From Pleurocapsa sp. PCC 7319 (GTDB lineage Bacteria; Cyanobacteriota; Cyanobacteriia; Cyanobacteriales; Xenococcaceae), in assembly GCF_000332195.1 (NCBI RefSeq), contig NZ_KB235922.1, forward strand, positions 3,445,322-3,509,321: DNA of 64,000 nucleotides, read 5' to 3'. Of this stretch, positions 1 through 9,114 are shown one piece after another (the stretch's first letter is position 1; each line of letters opens with the position of its first letter). A program made the translations under genes and the position numbers. The notes under the pieces are model-generated. The model searched no databases. It was not told the DNA's origin and saw nothing but the letters and a program-made list of their open reading frames with translations.

Positions 1-208
1 TACTGTAACAATTCCCATAGAATGTTATCTTATTTTGCCTCAGGTAACTATAATCGGGTTCGATAATCAGCAACTAAGTTAAACTGTAGAACTAAAACTA
101 ACGAAACTATATTAAAAGTAATCTAGCCTCAAACATAAACCCTGTAAAGATTTTAGCTGTTAATCTAGGCAACAAATAGTAAAAATTTCATTTTAGCTAG
201 GCAAGCTT

Positions 209-682
209 GTGGCAAAAGTACACTTACGAAAAGTAACGCGGGAAAATTTTCGAGAATGCCTGAATCTTCAGGTTACGGAGCTACAGAAAAGTTGGGTTGC
301 AACTACCACACAATCTCTGGCAGAAGCTTATGTAGATCCCAATCTTTTTCCTTTAGCCGTCTACGATGGTTCTGTATGCGGTTACGAACAGCCTGAAGCA
401 CCAATGATTGGATTCACGATGTATGAAATTGTTGCGGGTGTAGGATTTATCATACGACTGATGATCGACCAAAAGTATCAAAGGCAAGGTTATGGAAAAG
501 CTACTATGATTGAGGTTATTCGTCGTCTCAAGTTATATCCTGATGTCGAAATGATTGCGACTAGTTATCGGCAAGGGAATAAAATAGCTGCCGAATTATA
601 TCAAGGTTTAGGGTTTCGGCAATGGGATATTTCTGACGCTATCTCTAATCCTACGGAGGTTTATGTCAAACTTGAAGACTAA
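209..682 (+). CDS. GNAT family N-acetyltransferase
   Basis: 157-aa single-domain GNAT acetyltransferase, predicted to move an acetyl group from acetyl-CoA to an amine; the substrate cannot be told. The acetyl-CoA loop is visible as the R/Q-x-x-G-x-G/A motif 'QRQGYGKA' (about residues 92-99), after the hydrophobic strand 'GFIIRLMI'. The C-terminal 'AAELYQGLGF' is the usual last helix-strand of the fold. The start is GTG at 209; no better upstream start is visible. The stop overlaps the ATG of the DUF1499 gene by one base (TAATG), so the two are probably translationally coupled. The family assignment is firm, the function generic. Confidence 0.88.
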   Translation: MAKVHLRKVTRENFRECLNLQVTELQKSWVATTTQSLAEAYVDPNLFPLAVYDGSVCGYEQPEAPMIGFTMYEIVAGVGFIIRLMIDQKYQRQGYGKATMIEVIRRLKLYPDVEMIATSYRQGNKIAAELYQGLGFRQWDISDAISNPTEVYVKLED

Positions 683-1191
683 TGACTAAAAATCACTTTA
701 TATTAAAAGAGTATTTTGTTAGAGAGTTAATTACTGTGTCTCGTTTGATCTCAATTATTTTCGGCATTATTATTACCCTATCGAGCAGTTTAATGTTTTC
801 TACTCCTGCTTGGGCAGCAATTGGTATTAACAATGGTCATTTGTCTGCTTGTCCTAGTTCGCCTAACTGTGTGGTTAGTCAAGATGGAGATGCGGATCAT
901 GCAATTGAACCAATTACCTACCAAGGCGATCGCGCTACTGCCAAAGAAACGTTGTTAAAAGTGCTTTCGGTGGTACCGCGCACTGAAGTTATCGAACAGA
1001 CAGATAATTATATATATAGCGAATCTACTAGTCGTATTTTTAAATTTGTCGATGATGTAGAATTTTATTTCCCTGAAGATGAAAACATTATTCACGTTAG
1101 ATCTGCTTCACGAGTTGGTGAATCAGATTTGGGAGTTAACCGCCGACGTATCGAACAAATTCGTTTAGCAATGCAAGATTTAGGCGTTTAA
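682..1191 (+). CDS. DUF1499 domain-containing exported protein
   Basis: 169 aa. An N-terminal hydrophobic segment (about residues 20-45) ending in 'TPAWAA' looks like a signal peptide, so the protein is likely periplasmic or thylakoid-lumenal. The rest fits DUF1499: 'CPSSPNCVVS' near the start of the domain, the 'Y.E..S.IF.F.DDVEF' core and the C-terminal 'VRSASRVGESDLGVNRRRIEQI'. The molecular function of DUF1499 is unknown. It is coupled to the upstream GNAT gene by a 1-base stop/start overlap. A GTG at about 736 would remove an 18-residue leader and is an alternative start. Confidence 0.85.
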   Translation: MTKNHFILKEYFVRELITVSRLISIIFGIIITLSSSLMFSTPAWAAIGINNGHLSACPSSPNCVVSQDGDADHAIEPITYQGDRATAKETLLKVLSVVPRTEVIEQTDNYIYSESTSRIFKFVDDVEFYFPEDENIIHVRSASRVGESDLGVNRRRIEQIRLAMQDLGV

Positions 1192-1237
1192 CTATTGGCT
1201 CATAACTTGTTAAACAGCTAACCAATATTTTTCTCTC

Positions 1238-1714
1238 ATGAAAACCCCCATACCTACTAACCAAATTTCTAAGGTCAATAGACTGAGGCGGATGAGTCGG
1301 TTATTAGATAACGCAATTCCTATACCTGGAACTAAGATTCGCTTTGGGCTAGATCCAATTTTGGGATTGCTTCCTGGAGGTGGTGATACGGTAACTGGGG
1401 GACTATCTGCTTATATTGTGGTAGAAGCTGCCAGAATGGGTTTACCCCGCGAGGTTTTGTGGAAAATGGTGGGAAATATATTAATAGACTCTTTTGCTGG
1501 AACTATTCCGGTATTGGGAGATTTATTTGATGTAGGCTGGAAATCTAATGTCAAAAATATTGAGCTATTAGAAAAGCATTTAGATATTGCTGAAAATAGT
1601 AAAAGCGATCGCTTGTTTACTTTTGGCTTAATTTTACTCTTAGCCTTAATCGTACTAGGGTTTGCGGCGATTACAGTATTTACAGTAAGTTGGCTCTGGA
1701 ATCTTTTATTTTAG
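1238..1714 (+). CDS. DUF4112 domain-containing membrane protein
   Basis: 158 aa. The segment of about residues 15-110 carries the DUF4112 signature: 'LLDNAIPIPGTKIRFGLDP' leads into 'LLPGGGDTVTGGLS', followed by 'SFAGTIPVLGDLFDVGWKSN'. The C-terminus is one strongly hydrophobic segment (about residues 127-155), consistent with a membrane anchor. No enzymatic function is established for the family. It starts 46 bp after the DUF1499 gene in the same direction and may share its transcript. Confidence 0.85.
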   Translation: MKTPIPTNQISKVNRLRRMSRLLDNAIPIPGTKIRFGLDPILGLLPGGGDTVTGGLSAYIVVEAARMGLPREVLWKMVGNILIDSFAGTIPVLGDLFDVGWKSNVKNIELLEKHLDIAENSKSDRLFTFGLILLLALIVLGFAAITVFTVSWLWNLLF

Positions 1715-1838
1715 CGATGACTGCTTGCAGCCAACAAATCTAATAATCATAAGAATACTTGATCTAATCGTTCCCTAATTAAATTGATTTTTGTAACAGC
1801 TATAAGATAAGCAACCGACTTTTAATATTTCATGTCTG

Positions 1839-1877
1839 TATAATGCATCTCAACTAAGGTATCGAGAAGTTGAGAAG
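1839..1877 (+). promoter_or_regulatory. Promoter -10 and leader hairpin of TPS adhesin 1
   Basis: TATAAT at 1839-1844 is followed by a short leader with an 8-bp inverted repeat, TCTCAACT (1848-1855) and AGTTGAGA (1868-1875). The 3' arm overlaps the only Shine-Dalgarno-like sequence, GAGAAG (1872-1877), six bases before the ATG at 1884. The same block precedes adhesins 2 and 3. The hairpin could mask the ribosome binding site; that role is inference. Confidence 0.55.
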
Positions 1878-1883
1878 TTAAAC

Positions 1884-4800
1884 ATGAAAAAGAAATTATC
1901 TCTATTACTATTTTTGGTTAGCTGCATTATCATTCCTGGAATTTTATTAAAACCAGCTACAGCACAAGTAACACCAGACGGCACTACCAGCACTACAGTT
2001 AATGCCGATGGGAATGATTTGACGATCCAAGATGGCGATCGCGCAGGAAATAATTTATTTCATAGTTTCCAAGATTTTTCTGTACCTAATGGCGGTGAGG
2101 CATTTTTTGATAACGATGCCAATATAGCCAATATTTTGTCTAGAGTCACAGGGGGAAATATCTCCAATATCGATGGTTTGATTCGGGCAAATGGTAGTGC
2201 TAATTTATTTTTAATTAATCCTGCGGGAATTATCTTTGGGCAAGATGCAAGATTAGATCTTGGTGGTTCGTTTTATGGCAGCAGTGCTAGCAGTATTCTG
2301 TTTGAAGATGGGATTGAATTTAGTGCTACCGATTCAGAAAATCCACCTTTATTAACTATTAATGCGCCTCTAGGATTAGGTTTAGAAGATAATCCAGGGC
2401 AAATAATCAACCGTTCCTTAGGGCAAAATAGCAATCAAGAAGTTGTCGGTTTAGAAGTTGCTCCAGGAAATAATCTGGCTTTGATTGGCGGTAATATTAA
2501 CTTTGAGACGGGTTTAGCTACTGCACGAGGAGGCAATATTAAATTAGGGGGATTATCTGAAGCAGGGACAGTAGATATTAATCCCGATGGTAGTTTAAGT
2601 TTTCCTGATGGAGTAACCAAAGCAGATGTTAACTTGAGCAATTTTTCCGTTGTAAATGCCACGGGAACAGGGGGAGGAAGTGTTAGCGTTAATGCTGGTA
2701 ACTTAAATTTAGCAGCAGGAGAATTCGGTAGTAGTTTCATTATCGCAGGAATTAGAGCTGAATCGATATCTGCCGAGGCACAAGCAGGAGATGTGACTAT
2801 CGATGTGGCTGAAAAGATAACTCTCAATGATAGTTTTATTACAAATCAAGTTGACTCTGGTGGAGTGGGTAATTCAGGCAGGATCGTGATTAATACTGGT
2901 TCAATTGAAGCAATCAATGGAGGACAAGTTGATGCTAGTACTTTTGGTCGAGGTGATGCCGGAATTGTCGCTCTTACTGCTACAGGAGACATTACTTTTG
3001 ATGGTGAAGATTTAGAAGGTTTCCAGAGTGGTGCTACTAGTACGGTTACTTCAGGTGCAGAAGGAAATGCAGGGGGGGTGACTATCAGGACAAACAATCT
3101 GACTCTAAGGGCAGGGGGAAGAGTTGATGCTAGTACTTTTGGTCGAGGAAATGCCGGTTCGGTCAATATTACCGCTACTGGAGACATTACTTTTGATGGT
3201 GAAGATTCAGAAGGTATTCCTAGTGGTGCTACTAGTCAGGTTACTTCAGGTGCAGTAGGAAATGCAGGAGGTGTGACTATCAGGACAAACAATCTGACTC
3301 TGAGCGCAGGGGGAAGAGCTGATGCTAGTACTTTTGGTCGAGGGAATGCCGGAACTGTCGCTCTTACTGCCACAGGAGATATTACTTTTGATGGTGAAGA
3401 TTCAGAAGGTATTCCTAGTGGCGCTACTAGTCAGGTTAATTTAGATGCAGTAGGAAATGCAGGAGGTGTGACTATCAGGACAAACAATCTGACTCTGAGC
3501 GCAGGGGGAAGAGTTGATGCTAGTACTTTTGGTCGAGGGAATGCCGGAACTGTCGCTCTTACTGCCACAGGAGATATTACTTTTGATGGTGAAGATTCAG
3601 ACGGTACTCCTAGTGGTGCTATTAGTGTGGTTACTCCAGATGCAGAAGGAAATGCAGGAGGTGTGACCATCGATGCTGCTAATCTGACTCTCACTAATGG
3701 GGGACAAGTCAATGCTAGTACGAGTGGTCAAGGTGATGCCGGTTCGGTCGATATTACCGCTACAGGAGATCTTATTTTTGATGGTGAAGATTTAGACGGT
3801 ACTCCTAGTGGTGTTTTCGGTGCGGTTGATCAAGATGCAGTAGGGGATGCAGGAGGTGTAACAATCAATACTGCTAATTTGACTCTCACCAATGGGGGAC
3901 AAGTCAATACTAGTACTTTTGGTGAGGGAAATAGTGAGAATGTGGAGATTAGAGCCCAAAATACCATCGCCATTGATGGTGATGCTAGTGGTGTTTTCAG
4001 TGCGGTTGGTGAAGGTGTAGTAGGAAATGCAGGAGATGTGACCATTGATGCTGCTAACCTGGAGCTGAGCGCAGGAGGGTTAATTGCTACTTTCACAGTT
4101 GGTGCGGGAAATGCAGGAGATGTGACCATTGATGCTGCTAACCTGGAGCTGAGCGCAGGAGGGTTAATTGCTACTACTACACTTGGTGCAGGAGATGCGG
4201 GGGATTTAACTGTTAATGCTACTGAATCGATCTTCATCAATGGTCTAAATGCAGAAGGAGATGTTAGTAGTGGGTTATATGCTAATGCACTAATCAATGA
4301 CGGTAATGGAGGCAATGTCAATGTTATTACCAACCAACTGACTATTAATGATGGTGGAACTATTGACGTTGGCAATTTTGATAATTTGGTTGTTATCAGC
4401 CAACTAACTGTTGATGATAGTGGAACTATTGACGTTGGTAACTTGGATGATTCGAATGCTTCTCCAGCAGGTACAGGAGAACCAGGAACTATTAATATTG
4501 AAGTTAATTCGATTAATCTGAGTAATCGAGCTAGCATTGTAGCTGCTACTCAAGCTGAAACTACTAGTAATAGTGCCAATATTAATCTCCAAGTTGCCGA
4601 TCGCATCACTCTAGAGGATAACAGTTTGATCTCCGCTCAAGCTTTCGAAAATGCCGATGGCGGTAACTTAACTATTGATACTGATTTTCTAGTTGCTTTC
4701 CCTAGTGAGGGTAATGGTAATGACCTGATTGCATCGGCAGAACAAGGAGATGGTGGCAATATTGATATTACTGCTGAGTTTTTATTGGGTATTGAAGAAC

Positions 4801-5267
4801 GTCCTCTCGATCCTGTTACCAATGATATTAATGCCTCTTCCGAATTTGGCTTAGATGGAACAATAGGCATCAATCAACTAGATGTTAATCCCGTCGAGGC
4901 ATTAGAAGAGTTACCTATGTCTGTGATCGATGTGGTGGGATTAGTAGCACAAAATCTCTGTCAGCAAGGGAAAGGAAGCGAATTTATTGTCACAGGTAAA
5001 GGTGGTGTAGCGCCAAATCCAAGTCAAGTAAGAGATGGGGAAGTAACTGCTGTAGATTTAGTGGCACCGGCGACTGGGGAAGAATCAGAGCAAGTCGAGA
5101 CAGTGAAGGAAGCCGAGTCAAATAGAGAAATAGAAGAAGAAAAAGAAATTATTGAGGCTCAGGGATGGATAATTAACGATCGCGGCAATGTGGAGTTGGT
5201 GGCACAGAAAACTGATGTGAATGGTTCTCTACCACAGCCACAAGATGACAGAGTTTGCAGCAAATGA
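1884..5267 (+). CDS. TPS-family filamentous adhesin, paralog 1 (1127 aa)
   Basis: Secreted two-partner-secretion (TpsA-like) beta-helix protein. A signal peptide (residues 1-27, ending 'ATAQ') is followed by the haemagglutination/TPS domain (about 30-160) with 'NLFHSFQDFSVP', 'GLIRANGSANLFLINP' and 'NPAGIIFG', the cyanobacterial form of the NPNG motif. The rest is a repetitive Gly/Asn/Thr-rich beta-helix with 65-residue tandem units (DNA 2928 to about 4100) and two 28-residue units (from 4023 and 4107). The C-terminal tail differs from paralogs 2 and 3: a cysteine in 'NLCQQGKG', then 'TGKGGVAPNP', an acidic Glu-rich stretch, 'AQGWIINDRG' and Cys1125. Likely exported through an outer-membrane TpsB pore, which is not encoded in this window. 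Role in adhesion or self-recognition is family-based inference. Confidence 0.92.
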   Translation: MKKKLSLLLFLVSCIIIPGILLKPATAQVTPDGTTSTTVNADGNDLTIQDGDRAGNNLFHSFQDFSVPNGGEAFFDNDANIANILSRVTGGNISNIDGLIRANGSANLFLINPAGIIFGQDARLDLGGSFYGSSASSILFEDGIEFSATDSENPPLLTINAPLGLGLEDNPGQIINRSLGQNSNQEVVGLEVAPGNNLALIGGNINFETGLATARGGNIKLGGLSEAGTVDINPDGSLSFPDGVTKADVNLSNFSVVNATGTGGGSVSVNAGNLNLAAGEFGSSFIIAGIRAESISAEAQAGDVTIDVAEKITLNDSFITNQVDSGGVGNSGRIVINTGSIEAINGGQVDASTFGRGDAGIVALTATGDITFDGEDLEGFQSGATSTVTSGAEGNAGGVTIRTNNLTLRAGGRVDASTFGRGNAGSVNITATGDITFDGEDSEGIPSGATSQVTSGAVGNAGGVTIRTNNLTLSAGGRADASTFGRGNAGTVALTATGDITFDGEDSEGIPSGATSQVNLDAVGNAGGVTIRTNNLTLSAGGRVDASTFGRGNAGTVALTATGDITFDGEDSDGTPSGAISVVTPDAEGNAGGVTIDAANLTLTNGGQVNASTSGQGDAGSVDITATGDLIFDGEDLDGTPSGVFGAVDQDAVGDAGGVTINTANLTLTNGGQVNTSTFGEGNSENVEIRAQNTIAIDGDASGVFSAVGEGVVGNAGDVTIDAANLELSAGGLIATFTVGAGNAGDVTIDAANLELSAGGLIATTTLGAGDAGDLTVNATESIFINGLNAEGDVSSGLYANALINDGNGGNVNVITNQLTINDGGTIDVGNFDNLVVISQLTVDDSGTIDVGNLDDSNASPAGTGEPGTINIEVNSINLSNRASIVAATQAETTSNSANINLQVADRITLEDNSLISAQAFENADGGNLTIDTDFLVAFPSEGNGNDLIASAEQGDGGNIDITAEFLLGIEERPLDPVTNDINASSEFGLDGTIGINQLDVNPVEALEELPMSVIDVVGLVAQNLCQQGKGSEFIVTGKGGVAPNPSQVRDGEVTAVDLVAPATGEESEQVETVKEAESNREIEEEKEIIEAQGWIINDRGNVELVAQKTDVNGSLPQPQDDRVCSK
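2928..4100 (+). repeat. 65-codon (195-bp) tandem repeat array inside adhesin 1
   Basis: The sequence GTTGATGCTAGTA or a close variant starts at 2928, 3123, 3318, 3513, 3708 and 3903, exactly 195 bp apart each time. Neighbouring units share long identical runs, for example around 3220-3330 and 3415-3525. Each unit encodes 65 residues of beta-helix and ends in an 'ASTFG.G.AG' turn. An 84-bp (28-codon) repeat follows, at 4023 and 4107. Confidence 0.9.
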
Positions 5268-5701
5268 GTAATCTCTTTTTTATCACCCTATAGTCATAAA
5301 AGAAGGATAAACCAATTGATTTGGATACTATTTTAGTCGAGAAGAAAATGACCAGCTCTAATATCAAGTTCGGATGAAGAGTTAAATCTAGGTAGGTAAA
5401 GTAACAAGTAGCAAGTAGCAAGTAAAAAGTTGTTCTTGATCCTTCTAACTCCAACTTTATTTAACCAGCAAAACTCCAGTTTTCAATGTGGACGGGGTTT
5501 AACACTCGATCGGGTGAGCGAAATTTACGGTGGCCAAAATTTTAATTGCCGTTACTCGTTACTTTTTATTCGTTACTTAAAGCGTCTCTATTATTTAACT
5601 CCCACACCTTTTTTCGTTCACCCCACTCGATCTAGTCTTGACTCAATTAAATTTTGTGATGACTATTAATATAGACAATCGATTTTAAATACTTATGTCT
5701 G
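5268..5701. other. Intergenic region with tail remnant and heptamer repeats
   Basis: No convincing gene. Positions 5310-5354 match 12234-12278 with one visible mismatch; in both places the frame reads 'ILVEKKM', a degenerate piece of the paralog 2/3 tail 'ILVQGKI', and here it runs into a stop at 5374. Two heptamer arrays follow: AAGTAGC-type at 5399-5426 and GTTACTC-type at 5551-5578. From about 5615 onward the sequence is the duplicated upstream region shared with adhesin 3. Confidence 0.6.
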
Positions 5702-5740
5702 TATAATGCATCTCAACTAAGGTATCGAGAAGTTGAGAAG
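5702..5740 (+). promoter_or_regulatory. Promoter -10 and leader hairpin of TPS adhesin 2
   Basis: Same arrangement as upstream of adhesin 1: TATAAT 5702-5707, inverted repeat TCTCAACT (5711-5718) / AGTTGAGA (5731-5738), GAGAAG at 5735-5740 and ATG at 5747. The block from about 5615 to 5746 matches 9114-9245 with one visible difference. Confidence 0.55.
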
Positions 5741-5746
5741 TTAAAC

Positions 5747-8740
5747 ATGAAAAAGAGATTATCTCTATTACTATTTTTGGTTGGCTGCATTATCATTCCT
5801 GGAATTTTGGTCAAATCAGCTACAGCACAAGTAACCCCAGACGGCACTACCAGCACTACAGTTGATGCCAATGGGAATAATTTGACAATCCAAAATGGCG
5901 ATCGCGCAGGAAATAATTTATTTCATAGTTTTCAAGACTTTTCTGTACCTACTGACGGAGAGGCATTTTTTGACAACGCTACCGATATAGCCAATATTTT
6001 GTCGAGAGTCACAGGGGGAAATATCTCCAATATCGATGGTTTGATTCGGGCAAATGGTAGTGCTAATTTATTTCTGATTAATCCTGCGGGAATTATTTTT
6101 GGTGAGAATGCCAGTTTAAATGTTGGTGGTTCGTTTTATGGCAGCAGTGCTAGCAGTATTCTGTTTGAGGATGGGGAATTTAGTGCGGTAGATAATATCG
6201 AGCAGCCAATACTGACGATTAATGCACCCATTGGGTTGGGTTTTCGGGATGAACCAGGAGAGATTGTTAATCGTTCGCGAGTCGAAAACAGTTCTGGATT
6301 ATTAACAGGTTTAGAAATTAGTTCGGGGAATAATCTGGCATTTGTTGGGGGAGATATTAGGTTTGAGTCGGGGAACGCTACTGCTAGGGGTGGAAATATT
6401 TATCTTGGCGGATTAGCCGAAGCAGGAATAGTTAATCTAAATCAGGATGGCAGTTTGAGTTTTCCAGACGACTTAAATCAGGCAAATATTACTCTGACTA
6501 ATGCTGCGGATGTCGATGTTCAAGGTGCGGGAGGAGGAAATATTACCATTGATGCGAATAATCTCAGTTTAGCAGCAGGAGAATTGGGCATAAGCATGAT
6601 TCGGGGAGGAATAAGCTCTAATTCCACCAATCCTCAAGCCCAGGCGGGAGATATTACGATTAACGTTGCTGAAAATATTAGCCTTGATGATAGTAACATT
6701 AGAAATCGAGTCGAGCCTGAAGGAATAGGTAATGCGGGGAATATTACTATTACTACTGATTCTTTGGAATTAATCGATGGCGGTTCCTTTAGTGCTAGTA
6801 CCTTTGGTCAAGGTAATGGAGGGGCAGTTAATGTTACCGCCACAGGAAATATTACCGCTACGGGGGAAGGTTCAGACGGTATTTCTAGTGGCATTTTTAG
6901 TGCTGTTGCTACAGATGCAACAGGAAATTCAGGAGGGATAACTATCTCGACTACTAATCTCAACCTAACTGCTGGCAGTGTAGTTAATGCTAGTACCTTT
7001 GGTCAAGGAAATGCTGGAGATATCACAATTGATACTGGTACTCTGACTCTGAGCAATGGAGGGGAAATTAATAGTGATACCTCTGGTCAAGGGAATGCTG
7101 GTTTGATTAATATTATCGCTAGCGATACTATCATTATTGATGGTGTAGATTCTGAGGGCGATGATAGTGATGTTACCAGTGAGGTCAATTCAGAAGGAGT
7201 GGGAGATGCTGGAGATATCACCATTGATACTGGTACTCTGATTTTGAGCAATGGAGGGGAAATTGAAACTGATACCTCTGGTGAAGGAAATGCTGGAGAT
7301 ATCATAATTGATACTGGTACTCTGACTCTGAGCAATGGAGGAGAACTTAATAGTGATACCTCTGGTCAAGGGAATGCAGGTTCAATCAATATTACCGCTA
7401 GGGATACCATCACTATTGATGGTGTAGATTCTGGGGGCGATGATAGTGATGTTACCAGTGAGGTCAATTCAGAAGGAGTGGGAGATGCTGGAGATATCAC
7501 CATTGATACTGGTACTCTGATTCTGAGCAATGGAGGGGGAATTGAAACTGATACCTCTGGTGAAGGAAATGCCGGTTCGATTAATATTACCGCTACTGGA
7601 GATCTTACTATTGATGGTGAAGATTCAGAAGGTATTCCTAGTGGTGCTACTAGTCTGGTTGATACAGGGGGAGTAGGAGATGCTGGAGGAGTAACCATCT
7701 CTACTACTAATCTTAATCTGACTAATGGGGGACGAGTTTCTGCCAGTACTTTTGGTCAAGGTGATGCGGGAAATGTAACCATCGATGCCACAGAATCTAT
7801 CTTCATCAGTGGAGCAATTGAAGGCTCTCGCAGTGGCATATCCGCTAATGCCCTAATCAATAATGGCAATGGCGGTAATGTAAATGTGTTTACCGAGCAA
7901 CTAACTATTGCTAATGGTGGCACAATTGAAGCCAGTAATTTTGACAATATAGGAGAACGAACTCCAGGTACGGGAGAACCAGGAAATATTTTGATTGAAG
8001 CCAATAATCTTGATTTAGTAGATACAGCTAGAATTGAGGCTGCTACTCAAGCTGAAATTGGTAATAGTGCCAATATTAATCTCCAAGTTGACGATACGAT
8101 CACTCTAGAGGATAGCAGTTTTATTTCGGCTCAAGCTTTCAATAATGCCAATGGCGGTAATTTAACTATTGATACTAATTTTCTAGTTGCTTTTCCCGAT
8201 GGCAATAACGATATTATCGCCAATGCCCAACAAGGGAATGGGGGTAATATTAATATTACTGCTGAGTCTTTATTTGGTATTGCAGAACGTCCTTTAAATC
8301 CCAACACTAACGATATCAATGCCTCTTCAGAGTTTGGTTTAGATGGTAGCATTTCTATTTTTACGCCCGATATCAATGCGATTCAAACCGATCTTGTATT
8401 ACCTAATAACCTAGTGGAATCAGAAGAAACTGTGGCTCAAGCTTGTCAAAACGATCGCATTTCGGGAAAATCTAGTGGTTTAACGATTCAAGGTAAAGGC
8501 GGTATTCCTCCCCAACCAACAGAACCCATTGACTCGGAAGCTATATTAGTTCAGGGAAAAATCACCACCTCTAAGCCACCAGTTCAAGCTCCAGATATCC
8601 CACCCTTGGGATCTAATATGGGAAATATTCTTCCAGCTAGGGGGATCATCAAAACTGAAGATGGTCAAATTATTTTAACTGCCTATTCTACAGACCAGCT
8701 CGATACCCGTACTCCTCATATTTCCCCTAATTGCAGATAA
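5747..8740 (+). CDS. TPS-family filamentous adhesin, paralog 2 (997 aa)
   Basis: Same plan as paralog 1: a near-identical signal peptide, the TPS/haemagglutination domain with 'NPAGIIFGEN', then a beta-helix rich in 'GNAG.I.I...L.LSNGG' coils. It contains a 279-bp direct tandem duplication (7007 and 7286), that is 93 codons or 65+28. The C-terminal tail has 'VAQACQND', 'TIQGKGGIPPQP', a Pro-rich 'SKPPVQAPDIPPLG' stretch, 'PARGIIKTEDGQIILTA' and a penultimate Cys996. The last ~290 nt are almost identical to paralog 3. Predicted to be surface-exposed or released; the cysteine pair near the C-terminus recalls the disulfide loop that tethers Haemophilus HMW1. That parallel is inference. Confidence 0.92.
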   Translation: MKKRLSLLLFLVGCIIIPGILVKSATAQVTPDGTTSTTVDANGNNLTIQNGDRAGNNLFHSFQDFSVPTDGEAFFDNATDIANILSRVTGGNISNIDGLIRANGSANLFLINPAGIIFGENASLNVGGSFYGSSASSILFEDGEFSAVDNIEQPILTINAPIGLGFRDEPGEIVNRSRVENSSGLLTGLEISSGNNLAFVGGDIRFESGNATARGGNIYLGGLAEAGIVNLNQDGSLSFPDDLNQANITLTNAADVDVQGAGGGNITIDANNLSLAAGELGISMIRGGISSNSTNPQAQAGDITINVAENISLDDSNIRNRVEPEGIGNAGNITITTDSLELIDGGSFSASTFGQGNGGAVNVTATGNITATGEGSDGISSGIFSAVATDATGNSGGITISTTNLNLTAGSVVNASTFGQGNAGDITIDTGTLTLSNGGEINSDTSGQGNAGLINIIASDTIIIDGVDSEGDDSDVTSEVNSEGVGDAGDITIDTGTLILSNGGEIETDTSGEGNAGDIIIDTGTLTLSNGGELNSDTSGQGNAGSINITARDTITIDGVDSGGDDSDVTSEVNSEGVGDAGDITIDTGTLILSNGGGIETDTSGEGNAGSINITATGDLTIDGEDSEGIPSGATSLVDTGGVGDAGGVTISTTNLNLTNGGRVSASTFGQGDAGNVTIDATESIFISGAIEGSRSGISANALINNGNGGNVNVFTEQLTIANGGTIEASNFDNIGERTPGTGEPGNILIEANNLDLVDTARIEAATQAEIGNSANINLQVDDTITLEDSSFISAQAFNNANGGNLTIDTNFLVAFPDGNNDIIANAQQGNGGNINITAESLFGIAERPLNPNTNDINASSEFGLDGSISIFTPDINAIQTDLVLPNNLVESEETVAQACQNDRISGKSSGLTIQGKGGIPPQPTEPIDSEAILVQGKITTSKPPVQAPDIPPLGSNMGNILPARGIIKTEDGQIILTAYSTDQLDTRTPHISPNCR
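7007..7564 (+). repeat. 279-bp tandem duplication inside adhesin 2
   Basis: Two consecutive 279-bp units begin at 7007 and 7286. Both start GGAAATGCTGGAGATATCA and differ at only a few scattered positions. The length is 93 codons, equal to one 65-codon plus one 28-codon beta-helix module, so the reading frame and the helix register are preserved. Confidence 0.85.
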
Positions 8741-8745
8741 CTCAG

Positions 8746-9114
8746 TTGACATCCTCTCCGACCTGAAGGTACGGAGATTCCCTAAAACAGAGTTAACTGT
8801 TTAGGGGTGGTAGACGGTTCAACACAAACTGCTACTGTTGTAGTCTGACACTTGCTCCCACGTCCGTTCTTACGACAATCGCTCATGGGGGAAACCCCCG
8901 CCCTCGACAGTTCCTTTAAGCGGGGGAACCCCGCCAACGGACTGTCTCGCAAGACCGCGTTGTCGCGCTTTTTAGATTGGTCGGATTGCCCACCCGCCCA
9001 TTGATTTAAGTTTTTTGCTGCGTTGATATCTCGGTCGTGAATTGTATTGCAAAACAAACACTCCCACTCCCTAATATCTAACTCTTTTCTTCCTCCTGAC
9101 TCTCCGCAGCATGA
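8746..9114 (-). mobile_element. Truncated IS200/IS605-type tnpB remnant with right end
   Basis: Remnant of an IS605-group element lying on the minus strand. It keeps the 3' end of tnpB and the right end but has lost the left end and any tnpA. The right end carries the hairpin TCTCCG (8755-8760) / CGGAGA (8772-8777) with an inner ACCT/AGGT stem, next to TTGAC at 8746-8750, which is typical of these elements. Both boundaries are sharp: left of 8746 the sequence matches the 3' end of adhesin 3 (…CTCAG), and right of about 9114 it matches the region upstream of adhesin 2. The segment corresponds to where an omega-RNA would be encoded in an intact element. Confidence 0.75.

Noticed and set aside
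2928-4100. Regular repeats considered as a CRISPR array
   Set aside because: The period is 195 bp with almost no unique spacer, the frame stays open throughout, and the product is a beta-helix; no cas genes nearby.
2435-4873. Several long minus-strand frames inside adhesin 1 (up to 235 codons), and similar ones in adhesins 2 and 3
   Set aside because: They mirror the repetitive Gly/Asn/Asp-rich coding strand, give Pro/Ser/Val-rich low-complexity products, and repeat with the modules. No independent start signals.
5430-5669. 79-codon plus-strand frame between adhesins 1 and 2
   Set aside because: It covers the heptamer repeats and the duplicated upstream region, and its product has no recognisable features.
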